Positions 8,169 to 16,611 of a stretch of DNA of 64,000 bases are shown here, piece by piece. Source of the DNA: Streptomyces formicae (GTDB lineage Bacteria > Actinomycetota > Actinomycetes > Streptomycetales > Streptomycetaceae); NCBI RefSeq assembly GCF_002556545.1, contig NZ_CP022685.1, positions 4,132,001 through 4,196,000 on the forward strand, read 5' to 3'. The position numbers and the translations under genes were made by a program. The notes under the pieces were generated by a model. The model saw only the letters and a program-made list of their open reading frames with translations. It searched no databases and had not been told where the DNA came from. Positions within the stretch are counted from its first letter, which is position 1. The number at the start of each line of letters is the position of its first letter.

Positions 8169-9509
8169 ATGCGCATTCCTGGACCCGAGCCGAGGCCGGA
8201 CGGTGGTGCGGGCGCCATCGCCGCCGCCGGGGGCCTGCACACCTACCAGCTCCGGCTGCACCGGGAGTACGGGCCCGTCGTGGAGTTCCAGCTGCCCGGC
8301 GTGGAGCGGGCGGTGTCGGTCGCCGATCCCGTGCTCCTCGAAGCCACCGCGCACATCGACAAGCGGCCCGCGGAGCTCTTCGCGTTCCTCTCCCCGCTGT
8401 GCGAGGCCGAGAACCTCCAGGTGCTCGGGGCCCAGGAGCACGGCCCCTGGCGGCGCATCCTGCTCTCGGTGCTCGCGGGCCGCCCGTCCCACGAGCGGCA
8501 CCTGCCGCAGTTCACCGCGCTCGCCACGGAGTTCGCGGACCGTCTCGCGGCGACGGCGGACGGCACGCCCGTCGCGCTCCAGAAGGAACTCACCGAGCTG
8601 TCGCTGCGGATGATCGCCGCGTACGCGCTGGGCGGCGCCGAGGGCCTCACGGACCCCGACCGGGCCGTCGCCGCGTTCGAGGTGGTGCTCACCGAGCACC
8701 TGGGGCGGCTCTACCAGGTCCCCGACGACACCGAGGACGCGGCGGCGGCCGCGGCGCGGGCCGAGCGCGTCGACGACGCCCTGGGCGAGTTGCGCGCCAT
8801 CGTCGACCGCCTGATCGCGGCCCACCGCTCCCACGGGCGCACGGACCGCAGCGACCTCATCGGCGCGCTCGTCGCCGCGGGCCAGCAGCCCGCGCGGATC
8901 CGCGACACCGTCATGCTGACGCTGCTCGCCGCCCACCACACCACGGGCGTGGCCGTCTCCTGGACCCTGCACCTGCTGGGCCGCCACCCCGAGGCGGCGC
9001 GGCGCGTCGCCGACGAGCTCGACCGGGTGCTCGGCGACCGTGCCGCGCCCGACTACGCCGACCTGCGCCGGCTCACCTATCTGGACATGGTCGTCAAGGA
9101 GTCGATGCGGCTCTTCCCGCCGGGTCCGTACGGCGCGCGCGAGGCGACCGAGCCCCTCACCCTCGGCGGGTACGAGATACCGGCGGGCGCCACGATCTTC
9201 TATCCGTTCTGGGCCGTCCACATGAACCCCCGGTACTGGCCCGAGCCCGAGGCGTTCCGGCCCGAGCGGTTCACGCCGCAGGAGGCGGCGGGGCGGCCCA
9301 GGCTCGCCTACATCCCCTTCGGCGTCGGCCCGCGCAGCTGCGAGGGCGCCCAACTCTCCATGATCGAGGCAGAGTTGGTCCTGGCCGTGCTGCTCAAGCG
9401 CTTCCGGTTCCGGCCCGCGCCCGGCCACGAGGTGACGCCGATCGAGCGGTTCGTGCTGTGGGCGGCCGACGACATCCGCATGACGGTCAGCCCGCGCGAC
9501 GCCGGGTAG
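8169..9509 (+). CDS. Cytochrome P450
   Basis: A 446-residue heme monooxygenase. The I helix reads AAHHTTGVAVS, with the TT pair in the oxygen-activation position but HH where an acidic residue is usual. The K-helix ExxR is ESMR with Glu311 and Arg314. The heme loop FGVGPRSCEG gives the thiolate ligand Cys391. The N-terminus lacks a membrane anchor, so the enzyme should be soluble and need ferredoxin/reductase partners, which are not encoded nearby. The sequence resembles the class often paired with terpene or fatty-acid substrates (PEAFRPERF, IPFGVGPR), but the substrate cannot be told. GGAGGG lies 9 nt before the ATG. Confidence 0.93.
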   Translation: MRIPGPEPRPDGGAGAIAAAGGLHTYQLRLHREYGPVVEFQLPGVERAVSVADPVLLEATAHIDKRPAELFAFLSPLCEAENLQVLGAQEHGPWRRILLSVLAGRPSHERHLPQFTALATEFADRLAATADGTPVALQKELTELSLRMIAAYALGGAEGLTDPDRAVAAFEVVLTEHLGRLYQVPDDTEDAAAAAARAERVDDALGELRAIVDRLIAAHRSHGRTDRSDLIGALVAAGQQPARIRDTVMLTLLAAHHTTGVAVSWTLHLLGRHPEAARRVADELDRVLGDRAAPDYADLRRLTYLDMVVKESMRLFPPGPYGAREATEPLTLGGYEIPAGATIFYPFWAVHMNPRYWPEPEAFRPERFTPQEAAGRPRLAYIPFGVGPRSCEGAQLSMIEAELVLAVLLKRFRFRPAPGHEVTPIERFVLWAADDIRMTVSPRDAG

Positions 9510-9516
9510 CGGCCCC

Positions 9517-10467
9517 TCAGCCCCGGACGCGCACCCCGTACCGCGTCCGCATGCGGTGCAGCTCCCACAGCGCCACCGCCGTCACGGACAGCGGCCCGCC
9601 GAGCACCGCGCAGAGCTGCGCGGCCGGTGGGCCGTGCGGCAGTCCGCCGTCCAACGCGATGCTGCATACGGTCAGTTCCCAGACGAGTACGACGGTGAGC
9701 GCGGCCGGGAGCGCGGCGTGCACGTTGGCCGTGTTGAACGCGTACCTGGCCGCGTAGGCGGAGGAGAAGAGCATGAACGGCAGCAGCCAGATCAGGCCGA
9801 TGAGCAGCGCGAGCGCCACGAGGCCGTTCAGGAGCGTGCCGTAGTTCTGCTTGAGCAGCAGCGCGGCGCCGATCATGACGCCCACGGTGCCCGCGAAGAT
9901 GCCGACGTACCAGCCGACGGCCTTGAGCGGGGCGCGCAGCCGGGACCGCAGCACCGGGCGCTGGGCGGCGGGTGCCAGGCCGATGAAGGCGAGGACGGCG
10001 AGCGGTCCGGTGATCATCAGGAGGATCGGCGCGAGGAGCAGCTTCACCACACCGTCGTTGGCGACGCCGCTCCAGCCGTCGTCCGCCCCGTAGGCGTAGA
10101 TCAGACCGAAGCTGGCGGCGGCGCCGACGATCGCGCGCCACAGCTGCACCCGCGAGACGATCCGGTCCTCCACGCGGCCGCCGCCGGGCTGGTTGAAGAT
10201 CGACTCGGCGTGGCGGCGGGAGGAGCGGATCACCGGGATCAGCGGGGAGACGAAGAGCCCCGCGCAGCCCAGGCGGCGGCGCCTGACGGCCGGTTGGGGC
10301 CTCGGCGGGTACGGCTGGGGGTAGGGGTGGGGCGGCGGGGGCCCGTAGGGGTACTGGCCGTTCGGCGGCGGGGGGCCGTACGGATTCGGCTGCTGAGGCA
10401 CCCCGTACGGATTCGTGCCGTTTCCCTGTCCCGGGGCGTTGCTCGGGCCCCAGCCCCCCTGTGCCAT
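9517..10467 (-). CDS. Polytopic membrane protein with a Pro/Gly/Tyr-rich N-terminus
   Basis: A 316-residue protein. Residues 1-60 are a low-complexity cytoplasmic tail rich in Pro, Tyr, Gly and Gln (QPNPYGPPPPNGQYPYG), followed by the basic RRRRLG stretch. About six hydrophobic segments follow between residues 100 and 300, for example LLLAPILLMITGPLAVLAFIG and LLIGLIWLLPFMLFSSAY. No transporter or enzyme signature is visible. Tails of this type are common on Streptomyces membrane proteins. It converges on the P450 gene with only 7 bp between stop codons. Confidence 0.75.
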   Translation of the reverse strand: MAQGGWGPSNAPGQGNGTNPYGVPQQPNPYGPPPPNGQYPYGPPPPHPYPQPYPPRPQPAVRRRRLGCAGLFVSPLIPVIRSSRRHAESIFNQPGGGRVEDRIVSRVQLWRAIVGAAASFGLIYAYGADDGWSGVANDGVVKLLLAPILLMITGPLAVLAFIGLAPAAQRPVLRSRLRAPLKAVGWYVGIFAGTVGVMIGAALLLKQNYGTLLNGLVALALLIGLIWLLPFMLFSSAYAARYAFNTANVHAALPAALTVVLVWELTVCSIALDGGLPHGPPAAQLCAVLGGPLSVTAVALWELHRMRTRYGVRVRG

Positions 10468-10575
10468 CGAGTCCCCTCGTCATCGTTCCGGCGCCGTCGA
10501 GCGCGGGAATCATACTCGGAGGGGACAACCGCGACGGGGCTCAAAAGGTTGCCTCCGGTGGCGACTTCGTGAAAG
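10468..10575. other. Short intergenic gap
   Basis: This gap between two minus-strand genes holds the upstream region of the membrane-protein gene. No hairpin or repeat was seen. Confidence 0.4.
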
Positions 10576-11517
10576 TCAGACAGATGCCGGAATCACGAAG
10601 CGGACGTCCGTGGAGCGTTCCGACACCTCCCACAGGCGGCGGGCCGTCGCCGGGTCCTTCGCGGGCGCGCCGAGCTCCACGCGCGCGGGCGCGCCGCGCA
10701 GTTCGCCCCTGCCGTCCGGGCCGATGAGGTGCCCGCCGTCGGCCTCGGGGGCGGTCGCCGCGTACAGCTGGGGCAGGGCGCCGTCGGCGGGTGACTGGGC
10801 GAGGGGTTTCAGGAGGCGGCCGAAGAGGAGGGAGACCAGCTTGGTCGGGCCGTTCGTCTGGAGGTTGGTGGCGGTGTAGCCGGGGTGGGCGAGGACGCTG
10901 CGCACGGGGCTGCCCGCGGCGGTCAGACGGCGGTGGAGTTCCCGGCCGAAGACGGCGTTGGCCAGCTTGGACTGGTCGTAGAAGCCCATGGGCGAGTAGC
11001 GGCGCGCGCCGGTGAGGTCGTCGAAGTGGATGCTCGCCTTGCGGTGGTTGACCGAGGTCACCGTGACCACGCGCGGGTCGCGGCCGCGGCTCAGCAGGTC
11101 GAGGAGGAGGCCGGTGAGCGCGAAGTGGCCGAGGTGGTTGCCGGCGAACTGCAGCTCGTGGCCCTGCGGGCTCAGCGTGCGGGGCGGGGCCATCACGCCC
11201 GCGTTGTTGATGAGTACGTCGATGCTCCGGCGCTCCGCGTGCAGCCGGTCGGCGAAGGCCCTGACCGAGTCGAGGTCGGCGAGGTCGAGCCCGCGCACGT
11301 CGAGCCGGGCCTCCGCTCCCGGGTGCGCGGCGGCGATGTCCTTCACCGCCCGGTGCCCCTTGTCCTGGTCGCGCACGGCGAGGATCACCTGCCCGCCGTG
11401 GGCCGCGAGGGCCCGGGCGGTGGCGAGCCCGAGGCCGCTGTTGGCCCCCGTCACCACGGACAGGCGCCCGGTCTGGTCCGGGATGTGTTCGGCGGTCCAG
11501 CGCTGCTTCTGCGTCAT
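10576..11517 (-). CDS. Short-chain dehydrogenase, retinol dehydrogenase-like
   Basis: A 313-residue NAD(P)-dependent oxidoreductase. TGANSGLGLATA near residues 24-35 is the glycine-rich nucleotide motif, INNAGVM follows near 105, and the catalytic YxxxK is YDQSK. The extended C-terminus and the HLGHFALTGLLL motif place it with the retinol dehydrogenase/WW-domain oxidoreductase-like SDRs that reduce or oxidise hydrophobic carbonyls. It is divergent from a TetR gene 93 bp away, and the shared promoter carries an inverted repeat; it is therefore probably the TetR target. The ATG at 11517 is preferred because it starts just before the dinucleotide fold. Confidence 0.9.
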   Translation of the reverse strand: MTQKQRWTAEHIPDQTGRLSVVTGANSGLGLATARALAAHGGQVILAVRDQDKGHRAVKDIAAAHPGAEARLDVRGLDLADLDSVRAFADRLHAERRSIDVLINNAGVMAPPRTLSPQGHELQFAGNHLGHFALTGLLLDLLSRGRDPRVVTVTSVNHRKASIHFDDLTGARRYSPMGFYDQSKLANAVFGRELHRRLTAAGSPVRSVLAHPGYTATNLQTNGPTKLVSLLFGRLLKPLAQSPADGALPQLYAATAPEADGGHLIGPDGRGELRGAPARVELGAPAKDPATARRLWEVSERSTDVRFVIPASV

Positions 11518-11537
11518 GCGGCACAGGCTGCCCCCGA

Positions 11538-11570
11538 TGGCACTTAGTGTCAAGAAGTTACCGAGTGCCA
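11538..11570. promoter_or_regulatory. Candidate TetR operator between SDR and TetR genes
   Basis: TGGCACT at 11538-11544 is repeated in inverse as AGTGCCA at 11564-11570. The left half also forms the near-palindrome TGGCACTTAGTGTCA (11538-11552). The position in a divergent promoter and the likeness to the operator at 55197 support a repressor site. Confidence 0.6.
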
Positions 11571-11598
11571 TGCGAGGCAGTGCGAGACGGCAGGGCGT

Positions 11599-11604
11599 TA
11601 CGAT
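11599..11604 (+). promoter_or_regulatory. -10 box of the TetR gene (leaderless)
   Basis: TACGAT ends 6 nt before the GTG at 11611, so transcription should begin at or next to the start codon. No ribosome binding site is present. Confidence 0.6.
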
Positions 11605-11610
11605 GGTCCC

Positions 11611-12234
11611 GTGACCTCCACCTCCCGCCCCCAGAGCAGCCTGGCCCAGCGCAAGCGCCAGCTCGTCGCCGACGAACTGACCGAGGCGGCGCTGCAGTTG
11701 CTGGCGTCCAAGGGCTTCGACGCGGTCACCGTCGACGAGATCGTGACCAGCGCCGGGGTCTCCAAGCGGACCTTCTTCCGGTACTTCGCGTCCAAGGAGG
11801 ACGTGGTCGTCCAGTTCCTCGGCGAGATGGGGACCGGCATCCACGCGGAGCTGACGGGCAGGCCCCTGGACGAGCGCCCTTCCGTGGCGCTCCAGCACGC
11901 CATCTGGGTCTCCATGGACGCCTGCGGACAGCAGTCGGAGCGGGCGCTGCCCGTGGTCCAGCTCATCCTGCGGACGCCCGCGCTGCTCGCCCGGTTCCTG
12001 GAGCGCCAGGCGCAGTGGCGCGAGGACCTGGCCGCCGAGCTCGCCCGGCGACTTGAGCTGGACGCCGACACCGACCTCTATCCCCGGATGGCGGCGGGGA
12101 TGGCGCTCACCGCCTTCGACTCCGTCCTCCGGCACTGGAGCGCGAGCGACGGCGCGCAGGACCCGGCGGACCTGATGGACCGGGCCTTCGCGGTCATCGC
12201 TCCCGCGCTCGACGCGGTGCGGTCCGCACGCTGA
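11611..12234 (+). CDS. TetR-family transcriptional regulator
   Basis: A 207-residue repressor. The N-terminal HTH reads TVDEIVTSAGVSKRTFFRYF, with the SKRTFFRYFASKEDV signature of the family. The C-terminal ligand and dimerisation domain is helical and typical in length (about 130 residues). It starts with GTG directly after a -10 box, so the mRNA is probably leaderless. Divergent orientation to the SDR gene and the inverted repeat between them suggest autorepression and control of the SDR by a small hydrophobic ligand. It is similar in sequence and setting to the TetR gene at 55253. Confidence 0.92.
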   Translation: MTSTSRPQSSLAQRKRQLVADELTEAALQLLASKGFDAVTVDEIVTSAGVSKRTFFRYFASKEDVVVQFLGEMGTGIHAELTGRPLDERPSVALQHAIWVSMDACGQQSERALPVVQLILRTPALLARFLERQAQWREDLAAELARRLELDADTDLYPRMAAGMALTAFDSVLRHWSASDGAQDPADLMDRAFAVIAPALDAVRSAR

Positions 12235-12400
12235 ACGACAGCGACGGGGCGGAGGGGGCCACGCCCGCCTGACCGAGCCGATGGGGCTCGTTCCGCACGT
12301 ACCGCTGCCCCTCCCCCCACCTCCGCCCGTGGCCACGCCTAGGCTTCGGGCCGACCACGATCAAGGCCGGGCCCCTGGCCGAGGGCCGGGGAGGGGAACC

Positions 12401-13663
12401 ATGGACCAGCGGGGGAACACCCGGCTCGACGAGGGCACGGGGCCGACGGAGCCGAGACCCACCTCGCCCCTCCGCATCCCCGCCTTCCGCAGGTTCGTGC
12501 TCGCCAACCTCATCTCCGCCACCGGCTCCGCCATGGCGCCGCTCGCCCTCGCCTATGCCGTGATCGAGGCAGGCGGTGGGGCCGGGGCGCTCGGCGTGGT
12601 GCTTGCCGCCAATACCGTGCCCACCGTGGTGTTCCTGCTGGTCGGCGGGGTGCTTGCCGACCGGGTCTCGCGGAGCAGGCTGCTGTTCGGCGGGAACCTG
12701 CTCGCCGCGGTGGCGCAGGGCGGGCTCGCCGTCGTGGTGGCCGGCGGGCGGGCGACGCCCGCCTCGATCGCCGCGTGCGGATTCGTCTCCGGCATCGCGG
12801 TGGCCTTCACCACGCCCGCCGCCCAGGGCGTGGTCACCCAGCTCGTCGCGCCGGGCCAACTCCAGCAGGCCAACGCCCTAATGCGGCTGCCGACCAACGC
12901 GGTCAAGGTCGTCGGCCCGGTGACCGGCGGGCTGATCGTCGCGTTCGGCGGACCCGCCTGGGCACTCGGGCTCGACGCGGGGACCTTCGCCGTCGCCGCG
13001 CTGCTCCTGCTCGGGCTCCGGCTCGACGCCCCGGTCGTCGCGAGCAGCGCCCTCGCCGATCTGCGCGCGGGGTGGCGGGGCTTCTGGTCGCGGACCTGGC
13101 TGTGGACGTACACGGCGGCAGGGACCGTACTCGTCGCCGCGTTCCTCGCGGGCTATCAGCTGCTCGGCCCTGTGACCGCGCAGGAGGAGTACGACGGGGC
13201 CCGCACCTGGGGATTCGTACAGGGCGCCTTCTCCTTCGGGCTCTTCGCCGGGACCGTGGTGTGCCTGCGCTGGAAGCCGCACCGGCTGCTCGGCGTCGCG
13301 GTCGCCGCCGCCGGTGGCCTCGCCTTGCCACTGGCCGCGCTCGCGCTCACCCTGCCGCTGCCCTGGCTGCTGCTCGCCACCGCGCTCGCGGGCGTCTGTC
13401 TGGACGTCGCGGGCGTCACCTGGGTCACCGCGCTCCAACAGCACGTGCCGAGCGCCGAGTTGGGGCGGATGAGCTCCTTCAACCAGGTCGGGGAGCGGCT
13501 CGCGATCCCGCTCAGCTATCTCGTCGTCGCGCTCGCCGCGGGCGCCTGGGACGGGCGGGCGATGCTCCTGGTGTGCGCGGGGATCGTGGTCGCCGCCACC
13601 GTGCTCAACCTCTGCGTACGCGACATCCACCGCGTCAACAGACTTTCCGTGCCCAGTAGTTGA
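12401..13663 (+). CDS. MFS transporter, exporter-like (MFS_3 type)
   Basis: A 420-residue protein with about 12 hydrophobic segments. It begins with a short cytoplasmic stretch, then [24 protein letters not shown] as helix 1, and has the loop 2-3 motif [15 protein letters not shown] (the MFS A motif, GxLaDrxgrr). The layout is close to EntS-like exporters that move siderophores or drugs by proton antiport. AGGGGAACC precedes the ATG, and the open frame extends upstream without a better site. The substrate is unknown. It lies downstream of the TetR gene by 166 bp on the same strand and might also be under its control. Confidence 0.85.
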   Translation: MDQRGNTRLDEGTGPTEPRPTSPLRIPAFRRFVLANLISATGSAMAPLALAYAVIEAGGGAGALGVVLAANTVPTVVFLLVGGVLADRVSRSRLLFGGNLLAAVAQGGLAVVVAGGRATPASIAACGFVSGIAVAFTTPAAQGVVTQLVAPGQLQQANALMRLPTNAVKVVGPVTGGLIVAFGGPAWALGLDAGTFAVAALLLLGLRLDAPVVASSALADLRAGWRGFWSRTWLWTYTAAGTVLVAAFLAGYQLLGPVTAQEEYDGARTWGFVQGAFSFGLFAGTVVCLRWKPHRLLGVAVAAAGGLALPLAALALTLPLPWLLLATALAGVCLDVAGVTWVTALQQHVPSAELGRMSSFNQVGERLAIPLSYLVVALAAGAWDGRAMLLVCAGIVVAATVLNLCVRDIHRVNRLSVPSS

Positions 13664-13753
13664 TGCCGCGACGTTATCGCCGAATGGCATCGGTCCAACC
13701 CGGCCCGCGCTCCCGATACTCGTCCCGAACGGAGACCTACCCCGCAGGTCTCC
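13662..13753. promoter_or_regulatory. Inverted repeats upstream of snapalysin
   Basis: GGAGACCT (13731-13738) and AGGTCTCC (13746-13753) form a perfect 8-bp inverted repeat just before the ribosome binding site. A second pair, GATGCC and GGCATC, lies at 13662-13667 and 13686-13691. Either could be an operator or a 5' UTR hairpin controlling protease expression. The usual divergent LysR activator gene of snapalysin is absent. Confidence 0.45.
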
Positions 13754-13775
13754 ATCCCGGAAGGGACACACCCCC

Positions 13776-14462
13776 ATGAACAGAACCAGAACCGGCGTCC
13801 TCGCGGCCCTCGGCACGGCGGCGCTCGTCGCCACCCTGACCGCCCCCGCGGCGTTCGCGGCCCCGGCCCCCACCGCCGAGAAGGCAGCGCCGACGTTCCG
13901 CACCTCGACGTACGCCCCTTCGGCGTCCTCGGCCGAGGACCAGGCGGCCAACCAGCGGTTCTTCGAGGCCGTCATGAAGTCGGCCCTGAAGAAGCAGGCC
14001 GCCAAGCCCGGCATCCAGGCCGTCACCGTCACCTACAACACCGGCCGGGCGCCCAGCTTCCGCAGCCAGATAGCCCAGAGCACGCAGATCTGGAACTCCT
14101 CCGTCAGCAACGTGAAGCTCCAGGAGACCACGTCGGGCGGCGACTTCCAGTACCGCGAGGGCAATGACTCCCGCGGCTCGTACGCCTCCACCGACGGGCG
14201 CGGCCACGGCTACATCTTCCTGGACTACCGGCAGAACCAGCAGTACAACTCCACCCGCGTGACGGCCCACGAGACGGGCCACGTGCTCGGCCTGCCCGAC
14301 CACTACTCGGGCCCGTGCAGCGAACTGATGTCGGGCGGCGGCCCCGGCACGTCCTGCACCAACGCCTACCCCAACGCCCAGGAGCGGCAGCGGGTCAACA
14401 GCATCTGGGCCCGCGGCATCGCCGTGCTCAAGGACGAGGGCGCGCTGACCAAGGTCCGCTGA
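13776..14462 (+). CDS. snpA: Snapalysin, secreted zinc metalloprotease (family M7)
   Basis: A 228-residue preproenzyme. Residues 1-29 are a signal peptide (LTAPAAFAA), a short propeptide follows, and the mature domain starts near VTVTYNTG. The zinc motif [11 protein letters not shown] gives His165, Glu166, His169 and the Asp175 ligand that replaces the third His, the mark of snapalysin. The following [14 protein letters not shown] provides the Met-turn and the first disulphide Cys, and [10 protein letters not shown] the second. Snapalysins cleave proteins and milk casein extracellularly. AAGGGA precedes the ATG. Confidence 0.95.
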   Translation: MNRTRTGVLAALGTAALVATLTAPAAFAAPAPTAEKAAPTFRTSTYAPSASSAEDQAANQRFFEAVMKSALKKQAAKPGIQAVTVTYNTGRAPSFRSQIAQSTQIWNSSVSNVKLQETTSGGDFQYREGNDSRGSYASTDGRGHGYIFLDYRQNQQYNSTRVTAHETGHVLGLPDHYSGPCSELMSGGGPGTSCTNAYPNAQERQRVNSIWARGIAVLKDEGALTKVR

Positions 14463-14509
14463 CCCGGCGGCCCCAAGTCCGGCTGCCCGAGCCGCTGTTA
14501 CGTACGGCA

Positions 14510-14529
14510 AACAGGTTCACAACAGGTTC
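14510..14529. promoter_or_regulatory. Direct repeat upstream of the PBP gene
   Basis: AACAGGTTC occurs at 14510-14518 and again at 14521-14529, 11 bp apart, one helical turn. This is the geometry of response-regulator boxes (PhoP direct-repeat units have the same period and also begin GTTCA). The match to the PHO box is only partial. Confidence 0.35.
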
Positions 14530-14568
14530 CTGACCAACCCGGCCGCGCGCGGAGCCCTCTCCTCCGGC

Positions 14569-16515
14569 ATGGGGACACACTCTCGTGCTCAGAGGACGAA
14601 GGCGCCGCGACGCGGCCGGCGCCGCCTCGTCGACTACCCGCGCTCCGGCCGCTCCGGAGTGCGGCGCTGGCTGCCCTCCTGGCGCCAGTGGCTCGGCTCC
14701 TTCGCCTTCCTCCTCACCGCCGTCGGCACGCTCTTCGTCTGCGTGTACGCCAGCGTGGACATCCCCGACGAGAACGCGGCGGCCCGCCGCGAGGCCAACG
14801 TCTACTACTGGGCCGACGGCACCCAGATGGTCAGCACCGGCGAGGTCGACCGGCAGAACGTGGAGCTCGACCAGATCGCGCCGTCCGCCGTGCACGCGGT
14901 GATCGCCGCCGAGAACGCGTCGTTCTACCGGGACTCCGGCGTCTCCCCCAAGGGCCTGCTCCGCGCGGGCGTGAACATGGTCCGCGGCCAGGAGACCCAG
15001 GGCGGCTCCACCATCACCCAGCAGTACGTGAAGAACACCTACCTCTCGCAGGACCAGACGGTCACGCGGAAGGTCAAGGAGTTCGTCATCGCGCTGAAGG
15101 TGGACCGCAAGAAGAGCAAGGACGAGATCCTCGAGGGCTACCTCAACACCAGCTGGTTCGGGCGCGGCGCCAACGGCATCGAGGCGGCCGCCCACGCCTA
15201 CTACGGCATCCCCGCGCGGAAGCTGAACCCCAGCCAGGGCGCGTTCCTCGCCGCGATGCTCAAGGGCGCCGAGCTGTACGACCCCTCCGGCGGGCCCGGC
15301 AACCGCGAGCGGGCGCGCGGGCGGTGGGCCTGGATCCTCGACCGGCAGGTCGACGTGGGCCTGATGACCAAGAAGGAACGCGCCAAGTACCGCACCTTCC
15401 CCGAGCCGCGCAAACAGTCGCGCTCCAGGAGCCTCGGCGGCCAGACCGGCTACCTCGTCGACGTCGCCAACAGGTACCTGCGCCAGCACATCGGACTCAC
15501 CGACAAGGACCTCTCGGCGGGCGGCTACCGGATCCACACCACCTTCGAGCGGACCAAGGTGCACCGCCTGGAGCGCGCCGTGCGCCAGGTCATCGGCAAG
15601 GACATCGACGCCGAGAAGCGCGCGGCCGACAAGGGCGTGCAGGTCGGCGCCGCGTCCGTGCGCCCCTCCGACGGCGCGCTGCTCGCGCTGTACGGCGGGC
15701 CCGACGCCACCACGCACTTCTCCAACAACGCCGACACCTCGGGCGTCCCCGCGGGCTCCGCGTTCAAGCCGTTCGTGCTCGCGGCCGCCCTCCAGCACGG
15801 GGTGACCCAGCGCCGGCCGACCATCGCCGACGTGGGCTTCCACGCGGCACGCGGCGTACGCACGCCGATCACCGCCGACAGCGCCTACGCCCCCGACGGC
15901 AGCCTGAGCATCATGGCGGGCGCCCCCGACCCCGACCACCCCACGCTCGGCACGGCCCTGACGCGAGGCGGCAACGCCACCTACGTGCGCCTGGGCAAGG
16001 AGGTCGGCAGGGAGAAGGTCCGCGACACCGCCGTCGAGGCGGGCCTGCTCCGGCAGAGCATGGCCCGCCTGGAGCCGACCTTCTCCATCGGCACGTCGAC
16101 GCCCAGCGCGATCCGCATGGCCACCGCGTACGGCACCTTCGCCAACAAGGGCGTGCGCCACGACCCGTACTCGGTGACCAAGGTCGTCAAGAACGGCGCC
16201 GAACTGGAGGGACTCGACAAGCCCGTGTCGCGCCGCGCCCTCGACCCGCAGGTGGCCCACGAGGTGACCCGCGCGCTGCGGTCCGGCGGCAAGCACGCGG
16301 GCGTGGACGTCGCGGCGGGCCGCACCGGCGACCAGGACCGGCTCAGGTCGGCCTGGTTCGCGGGCTACACCGAGGACATGTCGACGGCCGTGACCATGTT
16401 CCGCGTCCGCACTGGCGAGCCCCAGCTGCTGCCCATGTCGGGCGTGGGCGGCGCCGAGTCCGGGCGCGGCAACGTGTTCCCGCCCCGGATCTGGAAGGCG
16501 TACGCCAGGCCCTGA
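14569..16515 (+). CDS. Class A penicillin-binding protein with altered transpeptidase motifs
   Basis: A 648-residue bifunctional-type PBP that would polymerise glycan strands and cross-link them outside the membrane. A basic cytoplasmic tail is followed by one transmembrane helix near residues 43-64. The GT51 glycosyltransferase domain is intact: ENASFYRDSG with Glu115 and GGSTITQQYVKN from Gly145. In the transpeptidase domain the SxxK serine is Ser397 (SAFK). The SxN position is GGN (467-469) in place of the usual S-x-N, and the KTGT position is RTGD (585-588). The transpeptidase may be weak, altered in specificity or inactive, while the glycosyltransferase should work. It is a monocistronic-looking gene; the start ATG follows CTCCTCCGGC with only a weak ribosome binding site. 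Confidence 0.88.
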   Translation: MGTHSRAQRTKAPRRGRRRLVDYPRSGRSGVRRWLPSWRQWLGSFAFLLTAVGTLFVCVYASVDIPDENAAARREANVYYWADGTQMVSTGEVDRQNVELDQIAPSAVHAVIAAENASFYRDSGVSPKGLLRAGVNMVRGQETQGGSTITQQYVKNTYLSQDQTVTRKVKEFVIALKVDRKKSKDEILEGYLNTSWFGRGANGIEAAAHAYYGIPARKLNPSQGAFLAAMLKGAELYDPSGGPGNRERARGRWAWILDRQVDVGLMTKKERAKYRTFPEPRKQSRSRSLGGQTGYLVDVANRYLRQHIGLTDKDLSAGGYRIHTTFERTKVHRLERAVRQVIGKDIDAEKRAADKGVQVGAASVRPSDGALLALYGGPDATTHFSNNADTSGVPAGSAFKPFVLAAALQHGVTQRRPTIADVGFHAARGVRTPITADSAYAPDGSLSIMAGAPDPDHPTLGTALTRGGNATYVRLGKEVGREKVRDTAVEAGLLRQSMARLEPTFSIGTSTPSAIRMATAYGTFANKGVRHDPYSVTKVVKNGAELEGLDKPVSRRALDPQVAHEVTRALRSGGKHAGVDVAAGRTGDQDRLRSAWFAGYTEDMSTAVTMFRVRTGEPQLLPMSGVGGAESGRGNVFPPRIWKAYARP

Positions 16516-16537
16516 GGCGGCGGACGGCGGCGACGCG

Positions 16538-16568
16538 TTGACCTTGCCCCTGGGGCAGGCCCCATCGT
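16538..16568 (+). promoter_or_regulatory. MerR-type promoter
   Basis: TTGACC (16538-16543) and CATCGT (16563-16568) are separated by 19 bp, the over-long spacer typical of MerR-controlled promoters. The spacer contains the near-palindrome CCTTGCCCCTGGGGCAGG. It lies directly upstream of the MerR gene, so autoregulation is likely. Confidence 0.55.
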
Positions 16569-16611
16569 CCCTGTCACCGGGCCACCGGGCCCGGTGACGG
16601 AGGATGATCCC

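Noticed and set aside
8169..10467. Start of a natural-product cluster around the P450
   Set aside because: No synthase, tailoring or resistance gene lies nearby; neighbours are a small membrane protein and an unrelated membrane protein.
14510..14529. PhoP (PHO) box upstream of the PBP gene
   Set aside because: Period and GTTCA core fit the first unit only; the second unit reads GTTCCT. Kept as a generic direct repeat.
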